A stretch of 64,000 bases of DNA from Erythrobacter sp. Lineage in GTDB: Bacteria; Pseudomonadota; Alphaproteobacteria; Sphingomonadales; Sphingomonadaceae. Below are positions 19,227 to 28,533 of the stretch, piece by piece. The stretch's first letter is position 1; each line of letters starts with the position of its first letter. Made by a program: the position numbers and the translations under genes. The stretch spans positions 1-64,000 of the forward strand of contig DAICXZ010000005.1 in assembly GCA_027311945.1 (NCBI GenBank), given 5' to 3'. The notes under the pieces are model-generated. The model did no database searches and was not told the origin of the DNA. It worked only from the letters and a program-made list of their open reading frames with translations.

Positions 19227-19262
19227 GAGCTGGATTGCTTCGCCTTCGGCTCGCAATGACGA
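19226..19262 (-). repeat. REP-like palindromic repeat, right inverted copy (family A)
   Basis: ggagctggattgcttcgccttcggctcgcaatgacga; reverse complement of the left copy except the loop. Confidence 0.85.
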
Positions 19263-19286
19263 AGCGATTTGGGCTAAGCAGCTGAC

Positions 19287-20183
19287 ATGTCCACCTACCT
19301 CCCCACCATCAAGCAGCTGCAATACCTCGTCGCGCTGCACGAGGCAGGCCACTTCGGCCGCGCGGCCGACGCCAGTTTCGTCTCGCAGTCGACGCTCTCG
19401 GCGGGCATCCGCGAACTCGAAAGCCTGCTCGGCGTGACGCTGGTAGAGCGCAGCCGCAGGGTCGTGCGGTTCACCCCGCTCGGCAATCAGGTGGTGGCCA
19501 AGGCACACCGCCTGCTGCGCGAGGCGGAGGAGCTGAGCGAGCTGGTGCAGGCGGCGGGCCAGCCGCTGGTGGGCGAGTTGCGCATGAGCGTGATCCCTAC
19601 CATCGCCCCGTTCCTGCTGCCGCGCATCCTCCCTCGCCTCAGGAAGGAGCGCCCGCAGCTGAAACTGTTCCTGCGCGAGGAAACGAGCGACCACGCCATC
19701 GAATCGCTCCATCACGGCCGGGCCGATTGCGTGCTGCTCGCCCTGCCCTTTGCTACCGGCGAAGTGGCCAAGGCAAAGATTTGCGACGACGAACTCTACG
19801 TCGCCTTTCCCAAGGACGACCCGCGCGATCCGCCAGCCGAGATTCCGCCCGCGATGATCGACGAGGCGCGGCTGATGCTGCTCGAAGACGGACACTGCCT
19901 GAAAGAACATGCCCTCGCCGCCTGCAACCGGCCCGAACTGCGCGCGAGCGCGACAATGATCGGCACCAGTCTGCACACGCTGGTGCAGATGGTCGACAAT
20001 GGCCTCGGCCTCACGATGCTGCCCAAGATGGCAATCGACGCCGGGATTCTGCACGAGACGAACGTGGTCGCCCGCCCCCTCAAAGGCACCAGGACGAGCC
20101 GCGAGATCGCGCTCGTCTGGCGCGCCAATTCGCCGCGCGAGGAAGAGTTTCGGATGCTCGCAGAGGAGCTGCGCGTTGGTTGA
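19287..20183 (+). CDS. LysR-family regulator, OxyR-like
   Basis: LPTIKQLQYLVALHEAGHFGRAADASFVSQSTLSAGIRELESLLG; OxyR-like LLLEDGHCLKEHALAAC. Confidence 0.88.
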   Translation: MSTYLPTIKQLQYLVALHEAGHFGRAADASFVSQSTLSAGIRELESLLGVTLVERSRRVVRFTPLGNQVVAKAHRLLREAEELSELVQAAGQPLVGELRMSVIPTIAPFLLPRILPRLRKERPQLKLFLREETSDHAIESLHHGRADCVLLALPFATGEVAKAKICDDELYVAFPKDDPRDPPAEIPPAMIDEARLMLLEDGHCLKEHALAACNRPELRASATMIGTSLHTLVQMVDNGLGLTMLPKMAIDAGILHETNVVARPLKGTRTSREIALVWRANSPREEEFRMLAEELRVG

Positions 20184-20195
20184 GCGAGCCTTGGC

Positions 20196-20789
20196 TCAAT
20201 CCATGTGCCGCAGCCCCACGCGCAGGTAGTCCCAGCCGGTAATCACGGTCAGCACCGCCGCGCCCCACAGGCTAATCAGGCCGACGATGTGCGGCACATT
20301 GTGGACGATCCCGTCGGCCACAACGGTCCAGCCCGGCAGCCCCTCGCCCAGGATCAGCGAGCCGAGCGAAATCAGCTGGAATGTCGTCTTCCATTTGGCG
20401 AGCTTGCTGACCGGCACGCTCACCTGCAAGCCGCCGAGAAACTCGCGCAGCCCCGACACGGCAATTTCGCGGATCACGATGATCATGCCTGCGATCACAT
20501 GTACGTCGCCGGCATAGGGCCCGTTCAACACCCCCATCGCCGCGAGCACGAGAATCACCGAGACCACCATGATCTTGTCGGCAATCGGATCGAGAAAGAT
20601 GCCCAGCTTTGACACCTTCCCGCTCTGGCGCGCCAGCATCCCGTCGAAATAGTCCGTTATGCCCATCACGCAGTAAAGCGCGAAGGCGGCGAGATAGCCC
20701 GCGTGCCAGCCCGGCCACCAGAGGAGAGCGGCAAGCAAGGGGATCATCGCGATCCGGCTCATGGTGAGAATGTTCGGCAAGGTCAGCAT
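20196..20789 (-). CDS. pgsA: CDP-diacylglycerol--glycerol-3-phosphate 3-phosphatidyltransferase
   Basis: MLTLPNILTMSRIAMIPLL; GITDYFDGMLARQSGKVSKLGIFLDPIADK. Confidence 0.94.
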   Translation of the reverse strand: MLTLPNILTMSRIAMIPLLAALLWWPGWHAGYLAAFALYCVMGITDYFDGMLARQSGKVSKLGIFLDPIADKIMVVSVILVLAAMGVLNGPYAGDVHVIAGMIIVIREIAVSGLREFLGGLQVSVPVSKLAKWKTTFQLISLGSLILGEGLPGWTVVADGIVHNVPHIVGLISLWGAAVLTVITGWDYLRVGLRHMD

Positions 20790-20909
20790 GTCTTGCCCCT
20801 AGTGCGATATGGCGACGGGAAAAAGGCCTTGGCGCAATCAGATGTAAATCCCTAAGGCAGATGACAGCGCCCGCGGGCGCGAAAGTCCGCAGGCAGCGCG
20901 AAGGCATAG

Positions 20910-22223
20910 ATGCTCACCTCGACCTATCTTCTCCGTCAGCAGCGCTTCGGCCCGCTGTTCGTCACCCAGCTGTTCAACGCCTTCAACGACAACCTCTACA
21001 AGAACGCCATGGTGCTGTTCGTCGTCTACTCGGTCTACAATTCGGCCGCGGCGGAGACGGTGTTTTCGGGTGTCGCTTCGGGCCTGTTCATCCTGCCGTT
21101 CTTCCTGCTCTCGGCGCTGGCCGGGCAACTGGCCGACATGCGCGACAAGGCGAAGATCATCCGCATCATCAAGGCGGCGGAGATCGGGATCATGTTCGTC
21201 GGCGCCATTGGCCTCACGCTGGCCTGGCAAGGCGTGCTGACCGAGACGCTGGCCTTGCCGCTGATGCTGCTGGCGTTGTTCGCGATGGGTATCCATTCGA
21301 CCTTCATCGGCCCGATCAAATATTCGATCCTGCCGCAACACCTGCAACCCAAAGAGGTGCTCGCGGGAACGGGGCTGGTGGAGGCCGGCACCTACCTTGC
21401 GATCATGGCGGGCACGATCCTTGCCGGTTTCATCGATGTCGAAGTGGCGGCGGTGCTGGTGATCGTGATTGCGGCGCTCGGCTTTGTGTCCAGCCGCCGG
21501 ATCCCCTCGGCACCCGCCATCGGTGCGATCGAGCCGATCGACTACAACCCCTGGACCGCCTCGGTTCGCATCGTCAGGCGCACGATGCACAACCACGAGG
21601 TGTTCTTCGCCATCCTCGCGATCAGCTTCTTCTGGACCATTGGCGCGGTGCTGTTCATCCAGTTTCCGCCATTGGCCAAGAACGTGCTGATGGCGAGCAA
21701 GGAGGTGGCGAGCCTGTTCCTCGTGGTATTCTCCATCGGCATTGCGATTGGCTCGGTGGCGATCAACGCGCTGCTCAAGGGCGATGTCTCGGCACGATAC
21801 TCGCCCGCCTCGGTGATCGCGATGGGGGTGATGGTGGCACTGTTCTACTTCGTGTGCCGCGCCTGGAATGCCAGTGTCGGCACGACCGACCTGCTCGATA
21901 TCGCCGACTTCGTCGCCCATCCGATGGCCTGGCTTGTGCTTGGCGCGCTGCTGATGATTGCCATTTTCGGCGGCATGTTCGTGGTGCCGCTCTATGCCTT
22001 CCTCACCACGCGGGTCGAAGCCAGCGAAGCCAGCCGGACGGTGGCGGCGAACAACATCGTCAACGCCGGTGCCATGGTGGCCGGCTCGATCCTAGCGCTA
22101 GGGCTGAGCTTCGTCGGGGTTCCGCTGGCCGAGCAGCTGCTGCTGAGCGCGGCCATGTGCGTGATTTCGGCCTGGCTGGGCTGGCGGCTGTGGCAGGCAG
22201 AAAAGGCCGCCCGCCGCAGCTGA
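20910..22223 (+). CDS. MFS transporter (LplT-like)
   Basis: RQQRFGPLFVTQLFNAFNDNLYKNAMVLFVVYS; PIKYSILPQHL. Confidence 0.85.
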   Translation: MLTSTYLLRQQRFGPLFVTQLFNAFNDNLYKNAMVLFVVYSVYNSAAAETVFSGVASGLFILPFFLLSALAGQLADMRDKAKIIRIIKAAEIGIMFVGAIGLTLAWQGVLTETLALPLMLLALFAMGIHSTFIGPIKYSILPQHLQPKEVLAGTGLVEAGTYLAIMAGTILAGFIDVEVAAVLVIVIAALGFVSSRRIPSAPAIGAIEPIDYNPWTASVRIVRRTMHNHEVFFAILAISFFWTIGAVLFIQFPPLAKNVLMASKEVASLFLVVFSIGIAIGSVAINALLKGDVSARYSPASVIAMGVMVALFYFVCRAWNASVGTTDLLDIADFVAHPMAWLVLGALLMIAIFGGMFVVPLYAFLTTRVEASEASRTVAANNIVNAGAMVAGSILALGLSFVGVPLAEQLLLSAAMCVISAWLGWRLWQAEKAARRS

Positions 22224-22232
22224 GGCGCCAGT

Positions 22233-22436
22233 TCAGGCGAAGAAGGTGAAGGCGGCGACGAAGCCCGTGCAATAGGTGGCAGCCGCGTTCTGGATGTCGG
22301 CGCGGGTCAGGCCGAGGCGGAGATACCACGGTACACACTGCTCGACCTCCCCCATCCGGGCGAAAACATGGGGCGGCAGCGAGGCCCGGAACGGGTGGCG
22401 AGCCGATTCGGAGGTCAGGACAAGTGCTCTTCTCAT
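22233..22436 (-). CDS. Small hypothetical protein
   Basis: MRRALVLTSESARHPFRASLPPHVFARMGEVEQCVPWYLRLGLTRADIQNAAATYCTGFVAAFTFFA. Confidence 0.55.
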   Translation of the reverse strand: MRRALVLTSESARHPFRASLPPHVFARMGEVEQCVPWYLRLGLTRADIQNAAATYCTGFVAAFTFFA

Positions 22437-22561
22437 GGCGAGGCAGGTTAACGTTTCGGTAACCATTGGCGAGCGCGCCATGGCCTGTGTCCAGAGAGGG
22501 GACAGGTTGGCAGCGATCCACTCGCTTGCCGAGCCTGAGATGGCGCGCTAGCCCGTTGCAG

Positions 22562-24235
22562 ATGAAACTGCCTGCCGACAGCCCGCTCACTGCAGCCCAG
22601 CTGCTCGTCGCCTGCCTTGAAGAACAGGGCTGCGACCGGATCTTCACCGTCCCCGGCGAGAGCTTCCTCCCGGTGCTCGATGCGTTGGCCGATGATGGCG
22701 CCATCGAGGTAGTGACTTGCCGACAAGAAGGCGGCGCCGCCTTCATGGCCTGCGCCGATGGGGCCATGCGCATGCAGCCCGGCGTGGCCTTCGTGACCCG
22801 CGGCCCCGGCGCAACCAACGCCAGCATCGGCGTGCATGTGGCGATGCAGGATTCGCAGCCGATGATCCTGTTCATCGGCGACGTTGACCGCTCCATGCGC
22901 GACCGGGAAGGCTTTCAGGAGATAGATTTCTCGGCCTTCTTCGGCCCCATCTGCAAGTGGGCCGCGCGGATCGACGATCCTGCGCGCATCCCTGAATATG
23001 TCGCGCGGGCCTGGTCCACTGCCATTGCGGGCCGCCCCGGACCAGTGGTGCTCGCCCTGCCCGAGGACATGCTGCACGAGGCCGAGATTGCCGCTGCCCC
23101 GCGCCCTGCAGTGGTGCGCCCGGCCCAGCCACCCTGCCCCGATGCGCTATCCGCGCTGATGGCCATGATCGGCGATGCTGCGGCGCCGTTGGCGATTGTC
23201 GGCGGTGCGGGCTGGCACGAAAAGGCGCGCAGCTATTTCACCGCGTTTGCCGAGCGGATCGGCCTGCCCGTCGCCACCGCCTTTCGCCGGCAGGATGCGT
23301 TGCCGCCTTCCTCGCCCGTTTACGCCGGAAACCTCGGCTACGGCCCCAATCCCAAGCTGGTCAGCCGCATCAAGGAGGCCGATCTGGTGCTGGTCGTCGG
23401 CGCGCGGCTGGGCGAGGCGACCACCGACGGCTACACGCTCATCACGCCCGACCATCCCGATCAGGTGCTGGTCCACGTCCACCCCGACCCCGAGGAACTG
23501 GGCCGCGTCTATCGCACCGATCTTGCCATCTGCGCCGACCCCGCCGAATTTTCCGAAAGCGCCGCGCTGTGGGATGATGGCAGCATCATCCCCTTCGATG
23601 CCGGGGCGCAGGCGCACGCCGAATGGTGCGAATGGAACACCCCGCGCGCAGAAGCGCTGTTCCCGCTCGACCTCGCCCGCGCAGTGGCCACCGCGCGCCA
23701 GCTGCTTCCCGCCGATTCGATTATCTGCAACGGCGCGGGCAATTTCTCGGGCTGGTGGCACCGTTACTGGCCCTATGCCGGATTTCCCTCGCAGCTCGCC
23801 CCTACGGCTGGCGCGATGGGATACGGCATTCCGGCCGCCGTTGCCGCCTCGCTGCGCTTTCCTGATCGCTGCGTACTCGCGGTCTGCGGCGACGGCGACT
23901 TCCTGATGAACGCGCAGGAACTGGCCACAGCTGCCCAGCACGGCGCGAGCATGCTGGTAATCGTGTTCGACAATTCAGCCTATGGCACGATCCGCATGCA
24001 TCAGGAGCGCGCATATCCTGGCCGGGTATCCGCGACTCGCCTCGCCAACCCGGACTTTGCGATGATGGGACGCAGCTACGGCGCCTGGGCCGCAACGGTC
24101 AGCACCAATGCCGAATTCGACGAAGCGCTGAGGGAGGCCATGCAGTGCGATGGCCTGCGCCTGATCCACTGCCTGACCGATATCGAGCAGCTCAGCGCAG
24201 GCGGCGCGACGATCAGCGGTCTGCGCTCAGCCTAG
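22562..24235 (+). CDS. Thiamine pyrophosphate-binding protein (acetolactate synthase-like)
   Basis: TAAQLLVACLEEQGCDRIFTVPGESFLPVLDAL; CGDGDFLMNAQELATA. Confidence 0.88.
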   Translation: MKLPADSPLTAAQLLVACLEEQGCDRIFTVPGESFLPVLDALADDGAIEVVTCRQEGGAAFMACADGAMRMQPGVAFVTRGPGATNASIGVHVAMQDSQPMILFIGDVDRSMRDREGFQEIDFSAFFGPICKWAARIDDPARIPEYVARAWSTAIAGRPGPVVLALPEDMLHEAEIAAAPRPAVVRPAQPPCPDALSALMAMIGDAAAPLAIVGGAGWHEKARSYFTAFAERIGLPVATAFRRQDALPPSSPVYAGNLGYGPNPKLVSRIKEADLVLVVGARLGEATTDGYTLITPDHPDQVLVHVHPDPEELGRVYRTDLAICADPAEFSESAALWDDGSIIPFDAGAQAHAEWCEWNTPRAEALFPLDLARAVATARQLLPADSIICNGAGNFSGWWHRYWPYAGFPSQLAPTAGAMGYGIPAAVAASLRFPDRCVLAVCGDGDFLMNAQELATAAQHGASMLVIVFDNSAYGTIRMHQERAYPGRVSATRLANPDFAMMGRSYGAWAATVSTNAEFDEALREAMQCDGLRLIHCLTDIEQLSAGGATISGLRSA

Positions 24236-24645
24236 GCGGCGTCCTTCGACATACGCAGAATCTCGTCCCATTCCTTAACCGTCAGCTCGGCCACCGACAG
24301 GCGGCCAAGCCGCACCAGTTCGATTCCCTCAAGCGCGGGATTGGCCTTGATCGCCTTCAGCGTCACCGGGCTCGGCACCGGCTCGACCGGCTTGAACTTC
24401 ACCGTGGGCCACTTGCCTTCGGGATCGGTCGGATCGATCAGGCCGTCCTCGCTCACCTCGGCAATGCCAACAATCTCCAAACCCTTGTTCGAATGGTAGA
24501 AAAAGGCGAGATCACCCTTCTGCATCGTGCGCAGGTTGTTGGCGGCGCGGTGGTTGCGAACCCCGTCCCAGACCGTTTCACCATCGCGCAAGAGGTCGTC
24601 CCACGCGTATTTGAACGGTTCGGATTTGATCAGCCAGCGATGCAA
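24232..24645 (-). CDS. EVE domain-containing protein
   Basis: HRWLIKSEPFKYAWDDL...TVWDGVRNHRAANNLRTMQKGDLAFFYHSN; TTG start after GGAGGG. Confidence 0.9.
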   Translation of the reverse strand: MHRWLIKSEPFKYAWDDLLRDGETVWDGVRNHRAANNLRTMQKGDLAFFYHSNKGLEIVGIAEVSEDGLIDPTDPEGKWPTVKFKPVEPVPSPVTLKAIKANPALEGIELVRLGRLSVAELTVKEWDEILRMSKDAA

Positions 24646-24770
24646 AATTAGCCCTCCTTCTTCTGCCACCGGGCCTAGACGGTTGACTGCGTGTGCGCAA
24701 TTAACGGGATATTGATTGTGTGGCGCGACAAACAGTGATGAAATTCAAGGTCCGTCGATAAGAGCTGCCT

Positions 24771-26462
24771 ATGAAACAGGACAACGTAAAAACCCCGTCG
24801 GATGGCCGCCGTGGCAAGGCAGACCATGACGTTGTAGCGCTTGGCATCGTCACGGCGGCGATCATCCTGTTCGTCGGCGCCGGCGGCAACCTGATGCCGA
24901 AGATCGTCCACTCCTGGATGACCGACAGCTATTCGCCCGACATCCTGCTTTCCAACGCCGTCCTGCTCAACATCGCCTTGGTGATCTTTGGCTGGCGGCG
25001 ATACAACGACCTCAACAAGGAAGTGCGCGAAAGGCGGCTTGCCGAACAGCGCGCGCAGCAACTGGCCGAAATCGATCCGCTCACCGGCAGCCTGAACCGG
25101 CGCGCCGGGCTACCTGCCATTGACCGGCTGCTGTCCGAAGCTGCCGCCAACGGAAACGAGGTGGCAGTGATGGTGCTCGATCTCGACAACTTCAAGCAGG
25201 TCAACGATCTCAAGGGCCATCAGCTTGGCGACCGCGTGCTGCAGTGCGTTGCCGAACGGCTCGATACGGCGCTGCCTGACAGCAGTATCATGATCCGCAT
25301 GGGGGGCGATGAATTTGCCTGCGCCATGGCCTACAGCAGCAAGGCCAGCGAAACCGTCGAGAAGGTCGCCGCAAGCATTATCGAGCTGGTCAAAATGCCG
25401 ATCAGGCACGAGGGCCTCGAAGCCGAGGTCAGCACCTCGCTCGGCATTGCGTCAACAGCCGATAGCGAGGCCGAGGCGGCGGACCATACGGCCGAAGCCC
25501 TCATCCACTGCGCCGACATCGCGATGTATCAGGCCAAGAAGCGCGGACGAAACCGGTTCTTCTGGTTCGAAAGTGCGATGGAGAGTGAATTCCGTCTGCG
25601 CAACGAGCTTGAAGGTGCCATCCGCCGCGGTATCGCTCAGGGGGAATTCCTGCCTTATTACGAGCAACAGATCGACATCATGACCGGCGAACTGGTCGGC
25701 TTCGAGATGCTGGCGCGCTGGAAATCGCCGCAGTATGGCCTCGTCAATCCGGACGTGTTCATTCCCGTCGCCGAGGAATGCGAGCTGATTTCCGACCTTT
25801 CCGAATCGCTTATCCGTCAGGCTCTGCGCGACGCTCAGGACTGGGCCCCGCACCTGACGTTGTCGGTGAACATCTCGCCCATCCAGCTGCGCGATCCTTC
25901 CTTCGCGCAGAAGCTGCTGAACATGTTGATTGAGACCGGCTTCCCGCCGACCCGGCTCGAAGTCGAGATTACCGAGACCTCGCTGCACGAAAACGTCGCT
26001 GCCGTCCGCGCGATTGCCGAAAGTCTGAAGAACCAGGGCATCAAGATAAGCCTCGATGATTTCGGCACCGGCTATGCAAGCCTTGCCCAACTACGCAACC
26101 TGCCGTTCGACCGCCTGAAGATCGACCGCAGCTTCGTGGCCGAGCTGAGCAACAGCACCAAGGGCAGCGAACTGGTGGAGGCGATCGTCTCGCTCGGCCA
26201 TGGGATGGACCTGCCGATAACCGCCGAAGGGATCGAAACGCCTAAAGTGCTTGAGGCGCTCAGGAAATTCGGCCAGCTCAAGGGTCAGGGCTATCTCTAT
26301 GGCCGCCCCGAGGACGCAGCCGCAACGCGCGAAAGGCTGGCGCGCGGCGGGCTGCCCAAGTGCTCCGCAGGTGCGGTTCCGGCAAGCGAGCTGTCCGCAT
26401 CTTCTGCCAAGAATCCGGGCACTACGCCCCCGCTTCATCTCGCAGGTCGCCTGGCCAGCTGA
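24771..26462 (+). CDS. Diguanylate cyclase/phosphodiesterase (GGDEF-EAL) with TM segments
   Basis: RMGGDEFACAM; GFEMLARWKSPQYGLV; SLDDFGTGYASLAQLRNLPFDRLKIDRSF. Confidence 0.93.
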   Translation: MKQDNVKTPSDGRRGKADHDVVALGIVTAAIILFVGAGGNLMPKIVHSWMTDSYSPDILLSNAVLLNIALVIFGWRRYNDLNKEVRERRLAEQRAQQLAEIDPLTGSLNRRAGLPAIDRLLSEAAANGNEVAVMVLDLDNFKQVNDLKGHQLGDRVLQCVAERLDTALPDSSIMIRMGGDEFACAMAYSSKASETVEKVAASIIELVKMPIRHEGLEAEVSTSLGIASTADSEAEAADHTAEALIHCADIAMYQAKKRGRNRFFWFESAMESEFRLRNELEGAIRRGIAQGEFLPYYEQQIDIMTGELVGFEMLARWKSPQYGLVNPDVFIPVAEECELISDLSESLIRQALRDAQDWAPHLTLSVNISPIQLRDPSFAQKLLNMLIETGFPPTRLEVEITETSLHENVAAVRAIAESLKNQGIKISLDDFGTGYASLAQLRNLPFDRLKIDRSFVAELSNSTKGSELVEAIVSLGHGMDLPITAEGIETPKVLEALRKFGQLKGQGYLYGRPEDAAATRERLARGGLPKCSAGAVPASELSASSAKNPGTTPPLHLAGRLAS

Positions 26463-26521
26463 ATGGCTTCCCGGCCCCGCAGCCATTGCCACCGGGCGGC
26501 GCGCGCCCTACTTGGCGGGGC

Positions 26522-27331
26522 ATGCGCGTAGAGTTCACCAAGATGCATGGGCTGGGCAACGATTTCGTGGTCATCGACGACCGCTCCGATCGCCTGCCCG
26601 CCTTCACGCCCGAGCGCGTACGTCAGCTGGCCGACCGCCATATCGGGATTGGCTGCGACCAGTTCATTCTGCTCAAGCCGAGCACCAGCGCCAGCTGCCG
26701 CATGGTCATCCACAATGCCGATGGCGGCGAGGTCGAAGCCTGCGGCAATGCCAGCCGAGCGGTCGGCCTGCTGCTGGGCGAACCAGCCACGCTGGAGACG
26801 CTTGGCGGCACGATTGCCACCCGTCCCGATAGCGCCGGGATCAGCGTCGACATGGGCGAGCCGCGTTTCGGCTGGGAGCAGATCCCGCTCGCCTATGCGA
26901 TGGACACGCTGGCCATGCCGCTCGGCTGGGATGAGCTGGAGCGGCCCGTAGCGGTAAACGTCGGCAATCCGCATGCGATCTTCTTCGTGCCCGATTGCGA
27001 TGCAGTGCCGCTCGACGCGCTTGGCCCACAGATCGAACACGATGCCGTCTTCCCCGAGCGAGTGAACGTCAACGTGGCGACCATTGTGGACCGCGAAACG
27101 ATCCGTCTGCGCGTGTGGGAGCGCGGAGTGGGCCTCACCCGCGCCTGCGGCACCGGCGCCTGCGCCACGGCCATTGCAGCGATGCGGCGCGGCCTGACCG
27201 GGCGCGAGGTGACGGTCATGCTCCCCGGCGGTCCGCTGCGGATCGGCTGGGGCGAGGATAACCGCATCACCATGACCGGCCCCGCCACCGTCAGCTTCTG
27301 CGGCAGCTTTGCCTGGGACGACTTCAGTTGA
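26522..27331 (+). CDS. dapF: Diaminopimelate epimerase
   Basis: MRVEFTKMHGLGNDFVVIDDR; ADGGEVEACGNASR; TRACGTGACAT. Confidence 0.97.
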   Translation: MRVEFTKMHGLGNDFVVIDDRSDRLPAFTPERVRQLADRHIGIGCDQFILLKPSTSASCRMVIHNADGGEVEACGNASRAVGLLLGEPATLETLGGTIATRPDSAGISVDMGEPRFGWEQIPLAYAMDTLAMPLGWDELERPVAVNVGNPHAIFFVPDCDAVPLDALGPQIEHDAVFPERVNVNVATIVDRETIRLRVWERGVGLTRACGTGACATAIAAMRRGLTGREVTVMLPGGPLRIGWGEDNRITMTGPATVSFCGSFAWDDFS

Positions 27332-28533
27332 ACCCAGCGCCTGAAGTTGTTTCTCCCGAGGTTATTTCTCTGGGTTGCCGCCTCAACATCGCCGAAAGCG
27401 AGCGTATCCGCGCGCTGGTGGCTGGCGAAGGCAATCTGGTGGTGGTCAATTCCTGTGCTGTCACCTCCGAGGCCGTGCGCCAGACCCGGCAGGCGATCCG
27501 CCGCGCGCGCCGCGCCAACCCCGATGCGCGCCTGCTCGTCACCGGCTGCGCCGCCGATATCGAGCGCCAGCAGCTCGCCGCCATGCCGGAGGTCGACGGC
27601 CTGATCGCCAATGCCGACAAGCTCGACGCACGCGCCTGGAACGTTCCCGAGCCGGGGCGCACCCCGCCGCTTCAACGCACCCGCGCCTTTATCGCCGTGC
27701 AGAACGGGTGTGACCATTCCTGCACCTTCTGTGTCATCCCGCAGGGGCGCGGCGCGAGCCGCTCGCTGAGCGTGGCCGAGGTGCTGATGGAAGTGGAGGC
27801 ACACCTCGATCAGGGCGCGCCCGAGGTGGTGCTGACCGGGGTCGACCTCACCAGCTGGGGGCATGACCTGCCCCAAAATCATCAGGGCTCTCCCGCACTC
27901 GGCACGCTGGTTAGCGCGCTGCTCGACGCTTTCCCCCAGCTACCACGGCTGCGCCTGTCCTCGCTTGACGGGATCGAGATCGACGCCGCGCTGTTCGACC
28001 TCATCGCACACGAGCCCCGCGTGATGCCGCATGTCCACCTGTCGTTGCAGCACGGCGCGGACCTCATCCTCAAGCGCATGAAGCGCCGCCACAGCCGCGC
28101 CCAAGCGCTCGATCTCGTGGCCCGGCTCAAGGCGGCACGGCCTGAAATCGCCGTGGGTGCCGACATTATCGCCGGGTTTCCGACCGAGACCGAGGCGCAC
28201 CACGCCGACAACCTTTCGATCATCGCCGAGCTGCCGGTCGTGCATGGCCACGTGTTTCCCTATTCGCCCCGCCCCGGCACCCCGGCGGCGCAGATGCCGC
28301 AGGTGGACAAGAGCGTGATCCGCCAGCGCGCGGCAGAGCTGCGCGATGCTGTCGCCAAAACCCGCGCGGCGTGGCTCGAAAGCCTTGTGGGCGAACGGCT
28401 ATCCGTGCTTACCGAAAGGGATGGCACCGGCTATGCTGGCAACTTCGCACGGGTGCAGCTGCCCCACGGCACCGCGCCCGGCACAATCATCGCCCTAACT
28501 CCCACCCAAGTGACAGAAGGCCTGCTCGTTTGA
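27328..28533 (+). CDS. mtaB: tRNA t6A37 methylthiotransferase MtaB (radical SAM)
   Basis: VISLGCRLNIAESERI; QNGCDHSCTFCVIPQGRGASRS. Confidence 0.92.
   Translation: MNPAPEVVSPEVISLGCRLNIAESERIRALVAGEGNLVVVNSCAVTSEAVRQTRQAIRRARRANPDARLLVTGCAADIERQQLAAMPEVDGLIANADKLDARAWNVPEPGRTPPLQRTRAFIAVQNGCDHSCTFCVIPQGRGASRSLSVAEVLMEVEAHLDQGAPEVVLTGVDLTSWGHDLPQNHQGSPALGTLVSALLDAFPQLPRLRLSSLDGIEIDAALFDLIAHEPRVMPHVHLSLQHGADLILKRMKRRHSRAQALDLVARLKAARPEIAVGADIIAGFPTETEAHHADNLSIIAELPVVHGHVFPYSPRPGTPAAQMPQVDKSVIRQRAAELRDAVAKTRAAWLESLVGERLSVLTERDGTGYAGNFARVQLPHGTAPGTIIALTPTQVTEGLLV

Noticed and set aside
20861-22249. 462-aa ORF overlapping the MFS gene in another frame
   Set aside because: Arg/Gly/Asp-rich alternate frame of the clear LplT-like gene at 20910..22223.
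24232-24235. Shared CTAG stop codons of the convergent TPP-enzyme and EVE genes
   Set aside because: A 4-bp convergent overlap is common and needs no special explanation.
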